Both the position numbers and the translations under genes were made by a program. The notes below the pieces were generated by a model that ran no database searches, was not told the origin of the DNA, and worked only from the letters and a program-made list of their open reading frames with translations. Shown here one piece after another: positions 40,894-53,408 of a stretch of 64,000 bases of DNA (position 1 is the stretch's first letter; each line of letters opens with the position of its first letter). This stretch comes from Carettochelys insculpta (Eukaryota > Chordata > Testudines > Carettochelyidae): contig NC_134152.1 of assembly GCF_033958435.1 (NCBI RefSeq), positions 12,014,001 through 12,078,000 on the forward strand, read 5' to 3'.

Positions 40894-43780
40894 ATGAATA
40901 GTACCTTACTTTTCAAGTAGGTCCACTTGATTACAATGGTGCTGACTGTGTAGGAAAGAACTACTCAACGTGAATAAGGCTCACAAACCATGGCTCTTTT
41001 TGGATAGGTGCAGAGATTACCTTTAAACTGTCCCATCATATTCATAAGAAGGATCTGTGCTTACAATCCAAGTTGCCAAGGGTGTGGTCAGATCCTTGTC
41101 TGGCTTGCTTAACTGCTTCTCTGTCAAGGCTCTGGAAAGGGGTTTGGGAATCCTGTTCCTGCACAATCAAGCAGCATTCCATTCCATGCAGAATACAGTC
41201 TTTCTGGGAGAATATTCACCTCTATTTTGAATACAGATATTGATTTCACTGCAACCTTAAGACCATTCCTAAGAGTTTAAAATTTGGTATCTGAAAGCAT
41301 TTAATCATGTGAAGTGCGAAATGCAGGTGCTAGTGCATTCACCTAATACACCAAAGGGGTACAAGAACCAGTTCAGTAGGTTAATTTTAAAGGTCAAGCA
41401 AATAGCCAAAGAAGCTTCTTTGCAACACTCAGCTAATTCAATGTGTGGGTCACCTTTGCAGAAGCCACACCTATGGAAGTTGTGCCACATATTGCACCAC
41501 CACGGAAGTTCAGAGAAGGAGGTAGGTGTTTGTCCTCTCCTTCTCTTTCTGCTTTCCACCTTTCTATTATACAGTGGAACAACTCCTTGGTAGATAATAT
41601 CTCCCACACATCTAACATTGTGGCCTACTGACAAACAATACACCATTTCAGGGCCAAGCACACAGTTCTACTAACATTGGGTCAAGTCTGCTCCTATGAA
41701 ACACCATGATAAGAATGCAAATATCAGCCAAACTGGAAAGTTGTATAAAAAGACTACGTGCTCAGGAGGCGAATTTAGCACATTGTTATTACCCTGGTTT
41801 CCCATGTTAATCCCCTTGCTTTTTCATACAGGCGATCCATTTTGTTTTGACTGATATTTTTATCCAAGGAACATGAAAGAAAGTACCAATCTGATTAATT
41901 TTCTCCCCAGCTTTGTCTTTGATTGAGCCCTCTCTAGGATAAAATAGCAGCAGAGATGGAGATAAAATACTGTACTGTGTCAACATGAGACTCTTCTCTC
42001 CTTTTGGTGAAATTAGCATTTTTTCCCTTTGTTCCTTCTGAAACCTCTTGTCTAGGAGAAGGTAAGCCTGCATTCTCTTGTGTGGGCATTTATGAATCTT
42101 GCCAAGGCATTGAGAAACTATCGCCATGGTTAAATCTTCAGATATCTTCTGATATTATATTTGTCTTTGTTTCTATGAAATCGTTGTCCTCTGTATATCC
42201 CAGGGAATTCCATATCCTTAAACATGCTTTTTTATCTATCATTAAACTCAACTTCCAATAATAATTTGCACATGGGAATATAATAGCACTTTAGAGTGAT
42301 CTACAATTAGTGTATGGATCAGGAATAGGATAGGATTGCTTTCATTATCAGTCATTTCATAGGGGAAATCAGAAAGCAAGATTACTCAACTGCCTCATTC
42401 ACTGTTCACCAGTGAACCTGGACACCATACTTCTTGACCACATCATCTGCCATCGCGTGAAACTAGCCACCAAAATGTGTAACCAATGACCAAGATTGGA
42501 ACATCTGTGTTTTGCTGTGCATCCTGCCATAGCCGGTGGTAAGAATGATTTATCAAAAAAGCAAAAACCAACAAAAAATGTTTTGTTTTGAAGGATGCTT
42601 CAGCATGGTATGAATTACATAAAGAAGAGTTTTCCAGTCTGTTAAAATAGGGAATATTTCCACGGGAGGAGTTTTCCTTGCTCATATGGTTTGGAGGCTA
42701 TGGATTTGGACAGAAGGTTCTTATCTTGACTTCTTATGCGGCACACCAAGCAGGGGAGTATTTGGTTAACTGGGGTGGCCTCTCCCCAGGTTACCCCCAA
42801 ATTCAGTTAGTGTTGCCCTCATGCCACTGTACACTTATACATGGTGCCCAGATACTTAAGTGTGCATCAGTACACTTACCTGCAGGGCTCCATTATTGCT
42901 GCCCTATTGCTCTCCTGGGCCCAAAAGGCCCTTTGCTTCTTTTCTGGCAGTGTTGGGTTTCTCGCTCCCAGTTTTCCTCAGGTGGATAAAAAAGTCAACT
43001 TCCTGAGAAAAAGTTCTTGACCTGTCTTGAATAAAATGAGAATGTTTAAAACATAAAAGTTCAGTATATACATCCAGTTAAAAAGATAGAGCCTTACCTT
43101 TCTTAAGACACACAAGTTCAATAGCCTTAGTAATCACCTGTGCTATACTGGCAGGGACATCTGGCACAGTCACAGTTTAATGACTCCTATGCCACCCATT
43201 GCATTTGAAGTGTGGGGTGTGGCTAGCAGAAAGGGGACATCGCCATGGCTTCATGGAATCGCAGCAATCCCCATCTTCCATGTCTTCTTGGGGCCTTTGA
43301 CAGCCAATAATAGTCTGAAGGTTACTCTAAGTTATTCCAGCAAACTGTTGAGAATATAGCTTGCTCAGAAAAAGGGAGCACAAAACTGTCTTACCACTCT
43401 GCTTTGGAGTTGTATTGTTTGCTTCTCAGCCACAGTCAAAGATTGGATCAATAGGTCTGGAAAGGCACAATTATTAACTCACAGAATACTTGTTTACAAT
43501 ATGCTAAATTACACGCTTCATTACTTCCATCCACGTGTGTAATTCCTCACTCTGCATTGTACGCATGTAACAAGATTTACATTGGTATTTCAAAAGTGTG
43601 ACTCTAGAAGGACACAGAGATTACATCTATGTTGGCTATGCTGGTGATTTGACAGCGGTGCAGGGCCATTTGTATGCTCACACATAAACCCATGCCTGTG
43701 CTGAATGTCCATCTATAGCTTGCTGGATGCTTTGTAGGTACCTGGGTATATCCCCACCTAAATTGCCTTCTTCTGGAGTG
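40894..43780. other. Spacer, nothing recognised
   Basis: About 2.9 kb of mostly AT-rich DNA. Short frames (41305-41661, 42004-42261, 42678-42989) show no domain I know and no codon pattern that sets them apart. Confidence 0.4.
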
Positions 43781-44204
43781 TGAAGTTAGCTCTAGATTTT
43801 TTGGGGGAGGGATGGGGGGGTGGGGTGGGGAATCCCAGGATTCCGTGTATCAGAGGACAGGTTGTAGGATCCACTTTGATGTGTGTGCAGGGTACTATAC
43901 AGAGCTTCACACATTTGATGATGGCACTCCCCACTCACCTTCCTTTCCTGCTCATCCTTGTTGAAGACATGAAACAAGTGACTGATGATGCAGTTCTGCT
44001 CCTGCTCCTTTCTGCAGAACAAATGTGTGTGGTGCTGGACGCAACCAGCAAAAATCTTGAGTAAACGGATTTGGAACCTTCTCAAAAGCAAAAATGGGTG
44101 ATCAAGATGGTGACTGATTCACTGTCACGCCCCAGCACAGAGACATGGCATGCTGTTGGCAGTATGGCTATATGTCCACGGGTGGACCATCAATTCTGTA
44201 TCAA

Positions 44205-44445
44205 GAGAACCAGCACAGAGTGGTATGATCGTATAATCTTGGAATATTGACAGCATGACCAGTGGCTGCATAACTTCAGAATGAGAAAGTAGACCTGCAC
44301 AGAGCTTTGTGAGAAGCTGGATTCAATCCTGCAGAGGCAGCATACTCGTTTCCGTAGACCCAGGTCAGCACAGAAATGCATGGCTATTGCCCTCTGGTAA
44401 CCAGCAACACCTGAAAGCAACCAGTCTGTTGCAAACCACTTCAAT
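44205..44445 (+). pseudogene. HARBI1-like transposase exon 1 relic
   Basis: One frame with three stops reads 'RTSTEWYDRIILEY', stop, 'QHDQWLHNFRMRK', stop, 'TCTELCEKLDSILQRQ', 'CMAIALW', stop, 'PATPESNQSVANHF'. This is the N-terminal helical region of HARBI1-type transposases, matching 'WDNDRWLQNFRMS' and 'WKLATPDSYRSVG' of copy 1. It is cut off by MITE sequence at 44446. Confidence 0.75.
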
Positions 44446-44535
44446 TTGGCTCTGTTATTTCAAAATAAGCTATGTTGGAATAGCTCTTCTGGAATAGCTT
44501 ATTTCAAAATAAGGCTGCCGTGTAGACATACCCAA
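44446..44535 (-). mobile_element. MITE terminal fragment
   Basis: 'atttcaaaataagct' twice, then 'ggctgccgtgtagacatacc', a MITE end in reverse orientation. Confidence 0.5.
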
Positions 44536-44937
44536 GGCTGCATCTACACTACAGCAATCCTTTGAAAGAAGTTCTTCCAGAAGAGATAAAAAAAAAACCT
44601 TCCTTTAAAAGACCATGTCCACACACAAAAAAGGGGAGCAAAAGATCAATCCGCTCTTTCCATCAAGAGTGTCCACGCAGCCCCTCCTCTTTCAAAAGAA
44701 TCAGCCAGGGACCAAAAAATTGAAAGAAGGGCCTGCAGAGTGTCTACACACTTTTTTTCAAAAGAATCTTTCAGAAAAAGGCGTTCCTCCTCGTCTGGGA
44801 GAGGAAGAAGGCCGCTGGAAAAAGGGCTGTGTTCTTTCATTTTCAGATTGTAAGAGGGATTTGGTGTGTAGATGCTCTGTGGGTTTTTCAAAAAAGGCCC
44901 AGCTTCTCCAAAAAAATGTGCTAGTCTGGATGCAGCC
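44536..44937. mobile_element. Harbinger MITE
   Basis: Starts 'ggctgcatctacactacag' and ends 'ctagtctggatgcagcc', which are inverse complements at the tips. The interior matches 40571-40890 over most of its length. The flanks do not give a clear duplication. Confidence 0.7.
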
Positions 44938-45179
44938 CCAGATACTGCAACTAACTAGTGTGAAGGCAGGACCAGATTCCATTCCTCCATCACTGGTACC
45001 AGGGACTGCAAACAGTCCACTTTGGCAAGCTCTATAACTCCTGCTCCAGAAATGAGATTGTAAATGCCTCTTCTCTGCAAAAAAATTTTTCTCATGCTAC
45101 ATAACCTGTTCCTCCCACTCAGTAGCCCGTTGTTCCCTTTCTCTCATAAAAGCTCCTTCTGTTGATCCCAATGAGCAGG

Positions 45180-45405
45180 TCTTCCAGGCTACACTGTCCT
45201 ATTTCAAATATTTTAAATATTTGAATATTGTGATTTTGAAATATCTTGTTTCGAAATAACACAACCACACACCAAATGCATTTCGAAATAGCACCCAGCT
45301 TCTGCAAAATAGCATTTCCGGGTCCATAGCACTAATTTGAAATAGAGCCATTGGCACCAATTATGGCTTACTTCAAAATTATTCTATTGGCTGCCCTATT
45401 CTGTG
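45180..45405. mobile_element. MITE fragment rich in 'atttcgaaata'
   Basis: Contains 'cttgtttcgaaataacac' and 'gcatttcgaaatagcaccc'. Sequence type as in other Harbinger MITEs; the ends are unclear. Confidence 0.45.
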
Positions 45406-45854
45406 GCTGCACCTACACTATGAGATAAAATCAAATTTCAAGGTGTTAGCGCGATAGTAAAATATCGATATTATGGGATGGGTATAGCACCAAATTTGAA
45501 TTTAAAATCTTGAATCAAATGCAGTGTGGAAGCCCCATGTCCTTAATTTGAATTCGTTAGCCTCCAGAACTGTCCTGTACGTATCCCACAAAGCAACGCA
45601 GTGACCCTCCAAGTATGGCCACTTCGTTGTGTGCTGCTCTCCATCCAGGTGTGCAGGAAGAAGGTCATAGGAAGCCCGGCAAGTTTTGATTGAATTTGAA
45701 TTTGAATTAGAATTTGAATTGGAATTCAGCAGCTCAGTCCTGCAAACATAAAAGGTGCCCATTATGAAAAAATTCCATTGCCCAACTCATCAGATTGCAT
45801 TGGTAGCCATCGTACCGCACTGGCAGCAATTATTGGTAGCCCTCTACTGCAATC

Positions 45855-46452
45855 ATGAGCCCTCAGGATAGTGATCTCACTAGCACTTCTCAGGCTTGCA
45901 AGAAAGACCCAGATTGGACCCACCAGGAAATTCTGGATCTTATTGCCATGTGGAGAGACCAGTTGGTGGTGAAGAGACTTCGGATGGCCAAGAGAAACAT
46001 GGCAATCTATGATCAGATGGCATGCGAGATGACCACCTGAGGTTACTCCCAGGACTCAGTGCAATGCTGGGGGAAGGTGAAAGAACTCCGGCAGGCCTAT
46101 CAAAAACTCTGGGAAGCCAGCCAGCAGTCAGAGCAGCTCCATGAACCTGCCACCATTATTAACAGATACACCTGCTTATGGGGCATGACCACGCCATGGA
46201 GCCCAGTCTGAATCATGACAGTTGTGGAGGCCCTGGTATAGAGTTCAGGGTGAGCTCGGAGGAGCTGGGTAGCCCAGAGGAAAAGGGCAATAGAGAAGAG
46301 GAAGGGGGAAACAAGCAGGGGATGGAGGAAGCTGTGCCAGACAGCCTGGAACCCTTCACCATACACCTGGAACCGGTCCCCTACATGCTGGGTCCCTCCA
46401 TGGTGTTCCCCTCCATGGTGGGCCCCTGCATGCCAGTCCCTGAGCCCCCTTG
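45855..46452 (+). pseudogene. Harbinger copy 3 Myb/SANT-like protein, first exon
   Basis: The start 'MSPQDSDLTS' leads into the trihelix-like domain: 'DPDWTHQEILDLIAMW', 'MAIYDQMACEM', a TGA at 46038, 'VQCWGKVKELRQAYQKLWEA'. A second stop follows near 46209. An acidic linker then continues in a shifted frame (46178-46453) and ends in a Pro/Met-rich repeat. The coiled-coil exon is at 47728. Confidence 0.75.
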
Positions 46453-46563
46453 ACCAAGAGGTCTGTGTGAGTATTTATTCTGCATGCTAGAAGTGGGTTG
46501 GGGGTGGGTATAGCTATAGGCTTGTGTATAGGTACACGTTTGCTCACTATGGTTCTGTGCCCC

Positions 46564-46881
46564 TCAGAACAGCATGTTAATGTTTCTTGCAATGGAGCAC
46601 TTCTCTTTTTTGGAGATCTCCTCGAAGGTCTTATCCAGACACTCTTGTACTTTTTGCATGAGGTTCTTGGGCAGGCCTGACTTGTTGCGGCTTCCATGGT
46701 AGCACACCTGGCCATGCCAAGCAACCAGATAGCGATCTGGTGTCATGGCACCACACAGCATTTTAGCAAATTTTCCCGGCTTCTGGTGATACAGCAGGAT
46801 TGGCTGTTCTTTCTCCGTATCTGGTAGTTTTAGGAGGGTGATGTCTTCTTTGGCAACCTGCAGAAGCACAGGAATTTGCAT
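46564..46881 (-). CDS. Unrecognised 105-codon frame inside Harbinger copy 3
   Basis: A clean minus-strand frame in the spacer between the Myb exon and the coiled-coil exon, on the same strand as the transposase. It has 'DITLLKLPDTEKEQPILLYH', 'GKFAKMLCGAMTPDRYLVAW', 'SGLPKNLMQKVQECLDKTF' and 'ISKKEKCSIARN', and looks like globular protein. A plausible splice acceptor 'gtgcttctgcag' precedes 'VAKEDI' at about 46860, so this may be a last exon. I cannot name the family. It could be a third element gene or a captured host exon. Confidence 0.35.
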   Translation of the reverse strand: MQIPVLLQVAKEDITLLKLPDTEKEQPILLYHQKPGKFAKMLCGAMTPDRYLVAWHGQVCYHGSRNKSGLPKNLMQKVQECLDKTFEEISKKEKCSIARNINMLF

Positions 46882-46899
46882 CTTTTCTTTTTTTTAACA

Positions 46900-47700
46900 T
46901 GCCTCCTGCCCCTTTACATTGGCCTACAGCAGCCGACGGGTGCTCCATTCCCCACCCCCCAACGCAGTTTGCAGGGTCACCGGGGTTTCCCCCACACCAT
47001 GTCCCTTTCGAACCGGAATATCTTTTCATTTTTCAGAACTCTGCTGCGCCCCATGGATGCTGGGCTCTGCTGGGCATTTCCCCTCCCATATCCCTTTCCC
47101 CTGGCATTTCTTTTCATTTTTCAGGACTTTCTGGTGCCAAGCAGCTGCAGTGCACTGCTGGGCATTTCCCCTCACATGTCTCTTTACACCCAGCGTTTCT
47201 CTGGATTATTTTTTTTCTTTACATTACTTTTAATGTATGTTGAACCCCCACCGCACAGCCATCCATGTGGCTGCAACTGAACCCTTCCGCAACATCCTCT
47301 ACACACGGCTTGATCACTGGGGAGGATTGCTCCAGGAACAGACAAATTTTTTTCCCTGACACAGGACACCCCCAGGACACCTAGACAGGACACCTGGCAG
47401 CTTCTCCTGCTTTGCAGACCTCCCCTTCCAACGAAAATCAGACAATTGCTCATAAATTACCATGACAACAAAGCAATGTGCTGGATAAGTGATGGCAAGT
47501 GACATGTTGTGGAATGCACACTTACTGTACCATCCTTAATAAGAGATGAGTGTCCTTCAAAAAGTAAACTTTCCTTGACAGTAAACACAGACCCATTCAT
47601 TGCACTTCAAAGCACATTATGTGAATTGTATCTTTCAATTTTGACCTTCATTTTCCAGAGCCAATGCCCAGTGTAGCACAGAATAACCATAGACGAAACA
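46900..47700. other. Non-coding part of Harbinger copy 3
   Basis: Contains loose tandem similarity of about 100 bp around 'gggcatttcccctc' and 'tttcatttttcag' (47020-47220). Short frames in three phases reflect that repetition. Confidence 0.4.
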
Positions 47701-47727
47701 CAAACAAGATTTTATCCTGCAGCATAT

Positions 47728-48120
47728 GGAAAAGACTGAGGCAGAGCACACCAAGCTGACAAAGGATGATGCTCAGTGGCATCATAGTACAGCTGAGTGG
47801 CATCACAGTCAGACAGAGTTTAAGCAGAGAATGCTTTACCTCCAGCAGCAGCAAGCAGCAAAGCAGAGTGAGGCTGCGGCAAAGCTCGTAACAGCAGTCA
47901 CAGAGCAAAGAGACGTCCTGCACTCCCTGCTGCAGCTGCAGGGGGACTCCCACCCCAGCAGTGCAGCAGAAGATACCTGCTGGCTGGAGTCCCCTGTGGA
48001 GAGGTTGCCCACCCCTGGTCATGGCAGTCCCCACATGCGGGGAGGGAGGGCAAGGATAGCCTGCTGTCTGCAAAAGGCTGTTCAAGCACCCTTGAGAAGG
48101 CTTCTTTTCCCGGCCACTTA
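47728..48120 (+). pseudogene. Harbinger copy 3, coiled-coil exon of the Myb-like gene
   Basis: A frame of about 130 codons: 'EKTEAEHTKLTKDDAQWHHS', 'RMLYLQQQQAAKQSEAAAKL', then a Pro/Ser-rich and basic tail ending 'APLRRLLFPAT'. Gln/Glu/Leu-rich helix, the counterpart of the exon at 3943-4250 in copy 1. It is followed by 'aaataaag', a likely polyadenylation signal, at 48138. Confidence 0.6.
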
Positions 48121-48462
48121 AATCTCTCCTGCTTGCAAAATAAAGTCATTCCTTTCAGCTAAGTGTGATTTCATGGTGTGCAAGAGTGGGGGGGGGGAAG
48201 CACAAATCAAATCAGGTGGCTGGGGGAGGGCTGAAGGCACAGCTGCCCATTGATACTCCCTGGTCTGCAGCAGACACATGGCTGAGAGAACTGGGTGGGT
48301 TGGGTGGAGTGCGGCTGAAGGTACATCTGCCCTCCACATGCATTCTACTTACTGCAAGTTAACCCCATGCACCAAGCAAAAACATTAATTCATTAAAACA
48401 TTATATGATTTATTGGCATTATATCACTGAAAAACATGGGTAGCATATGCGTTACAGATCAT

Positions 48463-49745
48463 TCATGAAGCTTTTTTTGAAGTGTCCCTTACTGCTGCTG
48501 CCTCAGCATGGCTACTGGTGGATGGTTGTGTAGGCGGCTGCGAGCAAGCCCTGCCTATGGCCTCGGCTTCAGAATTCCAGATTGACGAGAAAGTCTCGTG
48601 TCTGGATTCACATATGTTGTGCAAAATAGCGCATGCTGGAATCATGGTGGTGACGTTACCTTCAGAAAGGTCCAAACATGTAAAATAAGCATCTGAACCT
48701 CACTTTTAAAAGGCCAAAGGCACATTCCACCACCATTCTGCACCTGCTGAATCTGTGATTAATGTTTTCCTTGCTGGGGTCCAGGGCTCCTGTGTAGGAC
48801 TTCATGAAGCAGGGAGCAGAGGGTAAGCAGGGTCACTCAATATAACAGCAGACATCTCCACATTGCCAATCTTGATTTTTTGATCGGGGAAAAAAGTGGT
48901 GTGCAGGTGTCCCATTCAGGAGCTTTTGGTACAGTCCAGAATTTCAGAATATGCGTGCGTCATGAACCCTCCCTGACCAGCCAAAGTTGATGTCTGTAAA
49001 ATGACCTTTGTCCTTCAAGAGCCCAAAATCATTTAATGGGTGTGAACTACCAAGCTCTGCAATACCATCAGGAAGTACCCCTTTTGCTTTATATACTCTG
49101 AGGCCAGGTGGGCCGGGGCCATGATGGGGACGTGTGTGCCATCTATTGCCCCACTGCAGTTAGGAAACCCCTAAAATCCACTATGGCCTGGGTCACAGTC
49201 TTCTTGAGGAGACACCGACAGAGTGCATGGGCCACCTCCATCACTCTGGGCCCCTCTGTAGATCTGCCCACCCCAAACTGATTTGGCACTTACTGGTAAC
49301 TGTCGGGTGTTGCAAACTTCCACTGAGTGATTGCCACTCACTTCTGAACTGTTCAAGCCAGCCTCATTCTTGTGTTGCTGTGCTCCAGCGCAGGCGCCAG
49401 CACATCGCAAAGTTCCATAAAAGCGGACTTGAGTATGAGAAAGTTCTGCACCCCCTGCTGGTCATCCCAGGACTCCAAAGCAATGTGGTCCCACCAGTGT
49501 GTGCTGGTCTCATGAGTCCAAAACTGCTGCTCCACTGGCAGCAATGCATTCCTGGCAGCCAACAGCTGTGAGTTCTTGGACTGCAGATGGGAGATTTGCT
49601 CTTTCAAAACATCGTCATCATCATCATCAACACCATTACGATACCGAACTGTCACTGAGCTTTGTAATTGAAAGAAAAATTGCCCAACAGCCAGTGTGGT
49701 TGCTGAAACGATGTGTGCTCTGAGTTGGAGTGTTTGGGGATCCAT
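48463..49745 (-). pseudogene. Harbinger copy 3 HARBI1-like transposase
   Basis: From 49615 downward: 'ETSTHWWDHIALESWDDQQG', stop after 'NTRMRLA', 'KFATPDSYQ', then 'GFPNCSGAIDGTHVPIMAPA' (first Asp), 'YIKQKGYFLMVLQSLVV', 'GWSGRVHDARIF' and 'SDPAYPLLP' (second Asp). 'CRMVVECAFGLLKVRFRC' (Glu) and 'PACAILHNICES' close the domain. The DDE residues remain but at least four stops and several frameshifts destroy the gene. Confidence 0.8.
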
Positions 49746-50081
49746 GCTTGCGCTGGAATGCTACAGCAGGAAAAGGCGTGATCTCCACTTTGTTTTTCAT
49801 GCAGTTACTGGTGCTATGAATTCTGGGACAGTGCTTTGCATTCTGGGATTCAAACATGAAAAACCCACAAGCAACTGGGGCTAAGGCACTGTGTGATAGG
49901 TACCCACAATGCACTGCTCACACTGTCAAACTTGCATAGGGCAATGAGGATGCAGAAACTAAACACAGAAAAAGGGTCAGTTGAAATTCTAGAAGTTTTG
50001 TGGACACAAATTTGAATTCATAAGAACGAGGTTAAAAAAGAGAAGTTACTCACCTGTGTAGTAACGATGGTTCTTCGAGAT

Positions 50082-50239
50082 GTGTCCCCGTGGGTGCTCC
50101 ACAGTAGGTGTCGGGCTCGCCCCGGCGCCGCAGATCGGAAAATTTCCAGCAGTCTCCATCAGGTCGCGCATGCACCGATGCGCACCGGTCCTTCGCGCGG
50201 TTTTGGTCACGTGCGCGATCCGGTCCCTGCCAGTTCCTT
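50082..50239. repeat. DIRS copy B inverted terminal repeat, 3' side
   Basis: About 158 bp, inverse complement of 55933-56091. Confidence 0.85.
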
Positions 50240-50309
50240 GACCAACCGCCCCGGATGCTTCTGAAAAACACGAAACAGAGCTCCAAAGTGGGGAGGAATG
50301 GGTGGGTAA

Positions 50310-50413
50310 TGGAGCACCCACGGGGACACATCTCGAAGAACCATCGTTACTACACAGGTGAGTAACTTCTCTTTCTTCTTCGAGTGGTCCCTGTGGGTGC
50401 TCCACAGTAGGTG
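50310..50413. repeat. DIRS copy B internal complementary region
   Basis: Its first part complements the left element end and its second part (from about 50375) complements the right end ('cttcttcgagtgg'). Confidence 0.85.
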
Positions 50414-50455
50414 ACTACCCAGCAGTGACCCCAAATAAGGAGGTGGGTACCCAAT

Positions 50456-51660
50456 TTATGTGCAGCTTGCCCTTGAAAGGACTGCTGTCAATAGGCGTGT
50501 ATCCTCATCGAACACCCGGTGCATGGCATAATGCTTGGTGAAGGTGTCGTAAGATGACCAAGTCGCCGCTCTGCAGATGTCTTTTAACGCGATTCCTTTG
50601 AAGAAGGCTGTCGATGCCGCCATCGCTCTGGTGGAGTGAGCCCTGGACGGAACTAGCAGAGGGGTCTTACGAAGCTCATAACACAGTCTTATGCAGGATA
50701 CGATGTGATTTGAAATTCTTTGTGAGGATAGGCCTTCCCCTTTCAACCTGGGTGCGAGAGACACCAGGAGTCTGTCCATTTTTCAGAAGGACTTAGTTCT
50801 GTCTATGTAAAAGGCCAACGCCCTCCTCACATCTAGTAGGTGCAGCCGCACCTCCTTGCTGGAATTGTGGGGCTTAGGATAAAATGAGGGTAATACTATT
50901 GGTTCGTTAATGTGGAACTCTGAGGAAACCTTTGGAACAAAGGCTGGGTGTAATCGTAAGATCACCGCTTCCTTTGAGAATACTGTGCAGCGTGGCGTTG
51001 CCATTATTGCTGCAAGTTCGCTCACCCTGCGGGCTGACGTAATCGTGAGAAGGAAGGTTGTTTTCATGGTAAGTAACCGGAGGGGTACCATGGCCAATGG
51101 TTCAAAGGGTGGTCCCGACAGCGTGTGGAGGACCAAGTCCAAGCTCCATGATGGTGGTAGCGGTTTCCGAGGGGGGTACAGGTTTCCCAGCCCCTTTAGG
51201 AACCGTGTGACAATACGATGGGCAAATATGGTTGGCCCTTCCTCTTTGTGTTGAAACGCTGATATAGCTGCGAGACAGACCTTTAGCGAGGAGAGGGAGA
51301 GTCTGTCTCATTTTAGCTCCAGCAGGCATTCTAGAATTACAGTTATAAGGATGTCCAAATGAGCTAACTGCTTGGAAGAGCACCAGGAGACAAATCGTTT
51401 CCAATTCTGCGCGTAAGTCCTTCTGGTGGAATTCCTTCCACTGAACTCCAAGACTTGTTTCACTCCCTCCGAACATGTGCTCTCTAAGGCACTGAGCCAT
51501 GGATTAGCCACGCCTGTAGGCGGAGTCCTTGAGGATGTGGGTGCACTATGGACCCCTGAGCCTGCGTGAGAAGGCCCAGCACTACCGGTAGGGGGAGTGG
51601 CGGGCAGCATGACATGCGCAGAAGCAGAGGAAACCATTGCTGTTAGTCCCAGGTTGGGAC
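50456..51660 (-). pseudogene. DIRS copy B tyrosine recombinase
   Basis: Collinear with residues 415-815 of the copy A frame. 'NSTRRTYAQNWKRFVSWC' opens the core-binding part. A stop follows 'LECLLELK' (51308). The catalytic part has 'TSARRVSELAAIM', a stop after 'DRTKSF' (50783), then 'AHSTRAMAAS' and 'FTKHYAMH'. The R-H-R-Y residues are all visible, but the gene is interrupted. Confidence 0.8.
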
Positions 51661-53369
51661 TATAAGTATCGTGTGCTCTCTCCCTTTTGGCTTTCTCTAA
51701 AACCTTGTGGATGAGTGTTGTGGGAGGGAACGCATAGAGTAGAGGGCCTTTCCATGGCACCATGAAGGCGTCCCCCAAGGATCCCTGTCCTATGCCTGCT
51801 CTGGAGCAGTACTGAGGGCATTGCTTGTTGTTGTGAGTGGCCAACAAATCGATTTGGGGAAACCCCATTTGTGAAATACTTGTCGGAGCAGATCGGAACG
51901 GATCTGCCACTCATGCATGAGTGCAAAGCGTCTGCTGAGTTGGTCCGCCTTCACGTTGTGGACACCAGGTAAGTATGAGGCTTTTAGCGTTATATTGTTG
52001 ACAATGCACCAGTTCCACAACCGGACTGCCTCTGTGCATAGCGCACGAGATCTGGCCCCTCCTTGTCGGTTGATATAAAACGTGGTGGAGGTGTTGTCAG
52101 TATTTATCCCAACTACTTTGCCGTGCAGGTATTTTCGAAAAATGTCTGCATGCACTGAACACTGCTCTGAGCTCTAGTATGTTTATGTGCAATGTCTTTT
52201 CCACGGGGGACAATAGCCCCTGAGTTACTTTGTTGCCGATGTGCGCTCCCCATCCTATGTGGGATGCGTCTGTCGTAAGAAAAATCGCAATTTGTGGTTG
52301 TTGGAAGGGCACCCCTACTAGTAAGTTCTTGGGATCTGTCCACCATGCCAGTGACTTTCATACCTCCATTGTGGGCAATACTGCCCTGTGGATGGTATGG
52401 ACTATCGGTTTGTAAACGCTCGCCAACCAATGCTGCAGGCCTCGCATATGCATCCTGGCATTCTGTACCACAAACGTGGTGGTCGCCATGTGCCCCAACA
52501 GCTGAAGACATGTTAGGATTGGCACTGTGGGGCTGTACGTCATTACTTGTACCACGGATTTGATGGTGCGGAAACGGGCATCAGGCAGGTATGCTCTTGA
52601 TGTAATAGAGTCTATACGTGCCCCTATGGACTCTATATTTTGCGTAGGCTCAGTCTTTGATTTCGAGAGGTTGATAACTAGGCCCAACGAGGCGAATGTG
52701 TTTGTAGTGATGCGTATCATGCGTAGGACCTCTGCCTTCGAAACCCCTTTCAGTAGGCAGTCGTCCAGGTATGGAAAAATGAACACACCCTTCCTGTGTA
52801 GGTAAGCTGATACTACCGCCAGCATTTTGGTAAAAACTCTGGGCGCCGAAGAGAGACCGAACGGAAGAACTCTGTATTGAAAATGCTCCCTGCCTACTGT
52901 GAATTGGAGAAAACGTCTGTGCGCCGGGTGACCTGTTATATGAAAATACGCATCCTGTAAGTCGAGGGCTGCAATCAAGTCTCCTTCGTCCAGTGCCGTG
53001 ATTATGGAGGCAATTGTAGTCATCCTCAAACACTGTTTGCGCAAATGCCGGTTGAGGGCCCATTAAGTCCAGGATTGGCCTCCAGCCTCCTGTCTTCTTT
53101 TCTGTTAGGAAGTATCATGAGTAGAAACCTTTCCCTTGGAATTGTTCCAGTACTCTCTCCACTGCCCCTATAAACATGAGATGGTCTATCTCCTGTTTAA
53201 ACCTTGTCTCACGAGAGGGGTCCCTGAAGAAAGACCGGGTGGGAGTGATTGGAAGGGGATCATGTATCCCGTGGCTATAATTTCCAGTACCCATTTGTCT
53301 GTTGTGATGTTTTGCCATTGAGAGTAGAATGGTTTGAGCCGATGGTGGAACATGTGCTGAGATTGGCAT
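51661..53369 (-). pseudogene. DIRS copy B reverse transcriptase and RNase H
   Basis: 'HLMFIGAVERVLEQFQGKGF' and a TGA (53116), then 'AALDLQDAYFHITGHPAHRR', 'FPYLDDCLLK' and a TGA at 52359 where copy A has Arg (a CpG-type change). RNase H follows with 'LTTDASHIGWGAH' and 'NILELRAVF'. A pair of frameshifts (near 52130 and 51870) displaces 'INTDNTSTTFYINRQGG' into another frame. A 1-nt loss near 51670 relative to copy A then puts the frame in phase with the recombinase. Confidence 0.8.
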
Positions 53370-53408
53370 TGAGAGATGGTCTTGATATTGCAGTCCTCAA
53401 CATACTCG

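Larger units (their letters stand above)
45413..50036. mobile_element. PIF/Harbinger element (copy 3), right end split off by DIRS copy B
   Basis: The left end 'ggctgcacctacactatgag' starts the element. It has a Myb/SANT-like gene on + (45855-48120) and a HARBI1-like transposase on - (49745-48463), the same convergent plan as copy 1. The right terminal sequence continues at 56101 after DIRS copy B. A short derivative is at 14626-15405. Both genes are dead. Confidence 0.75.
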
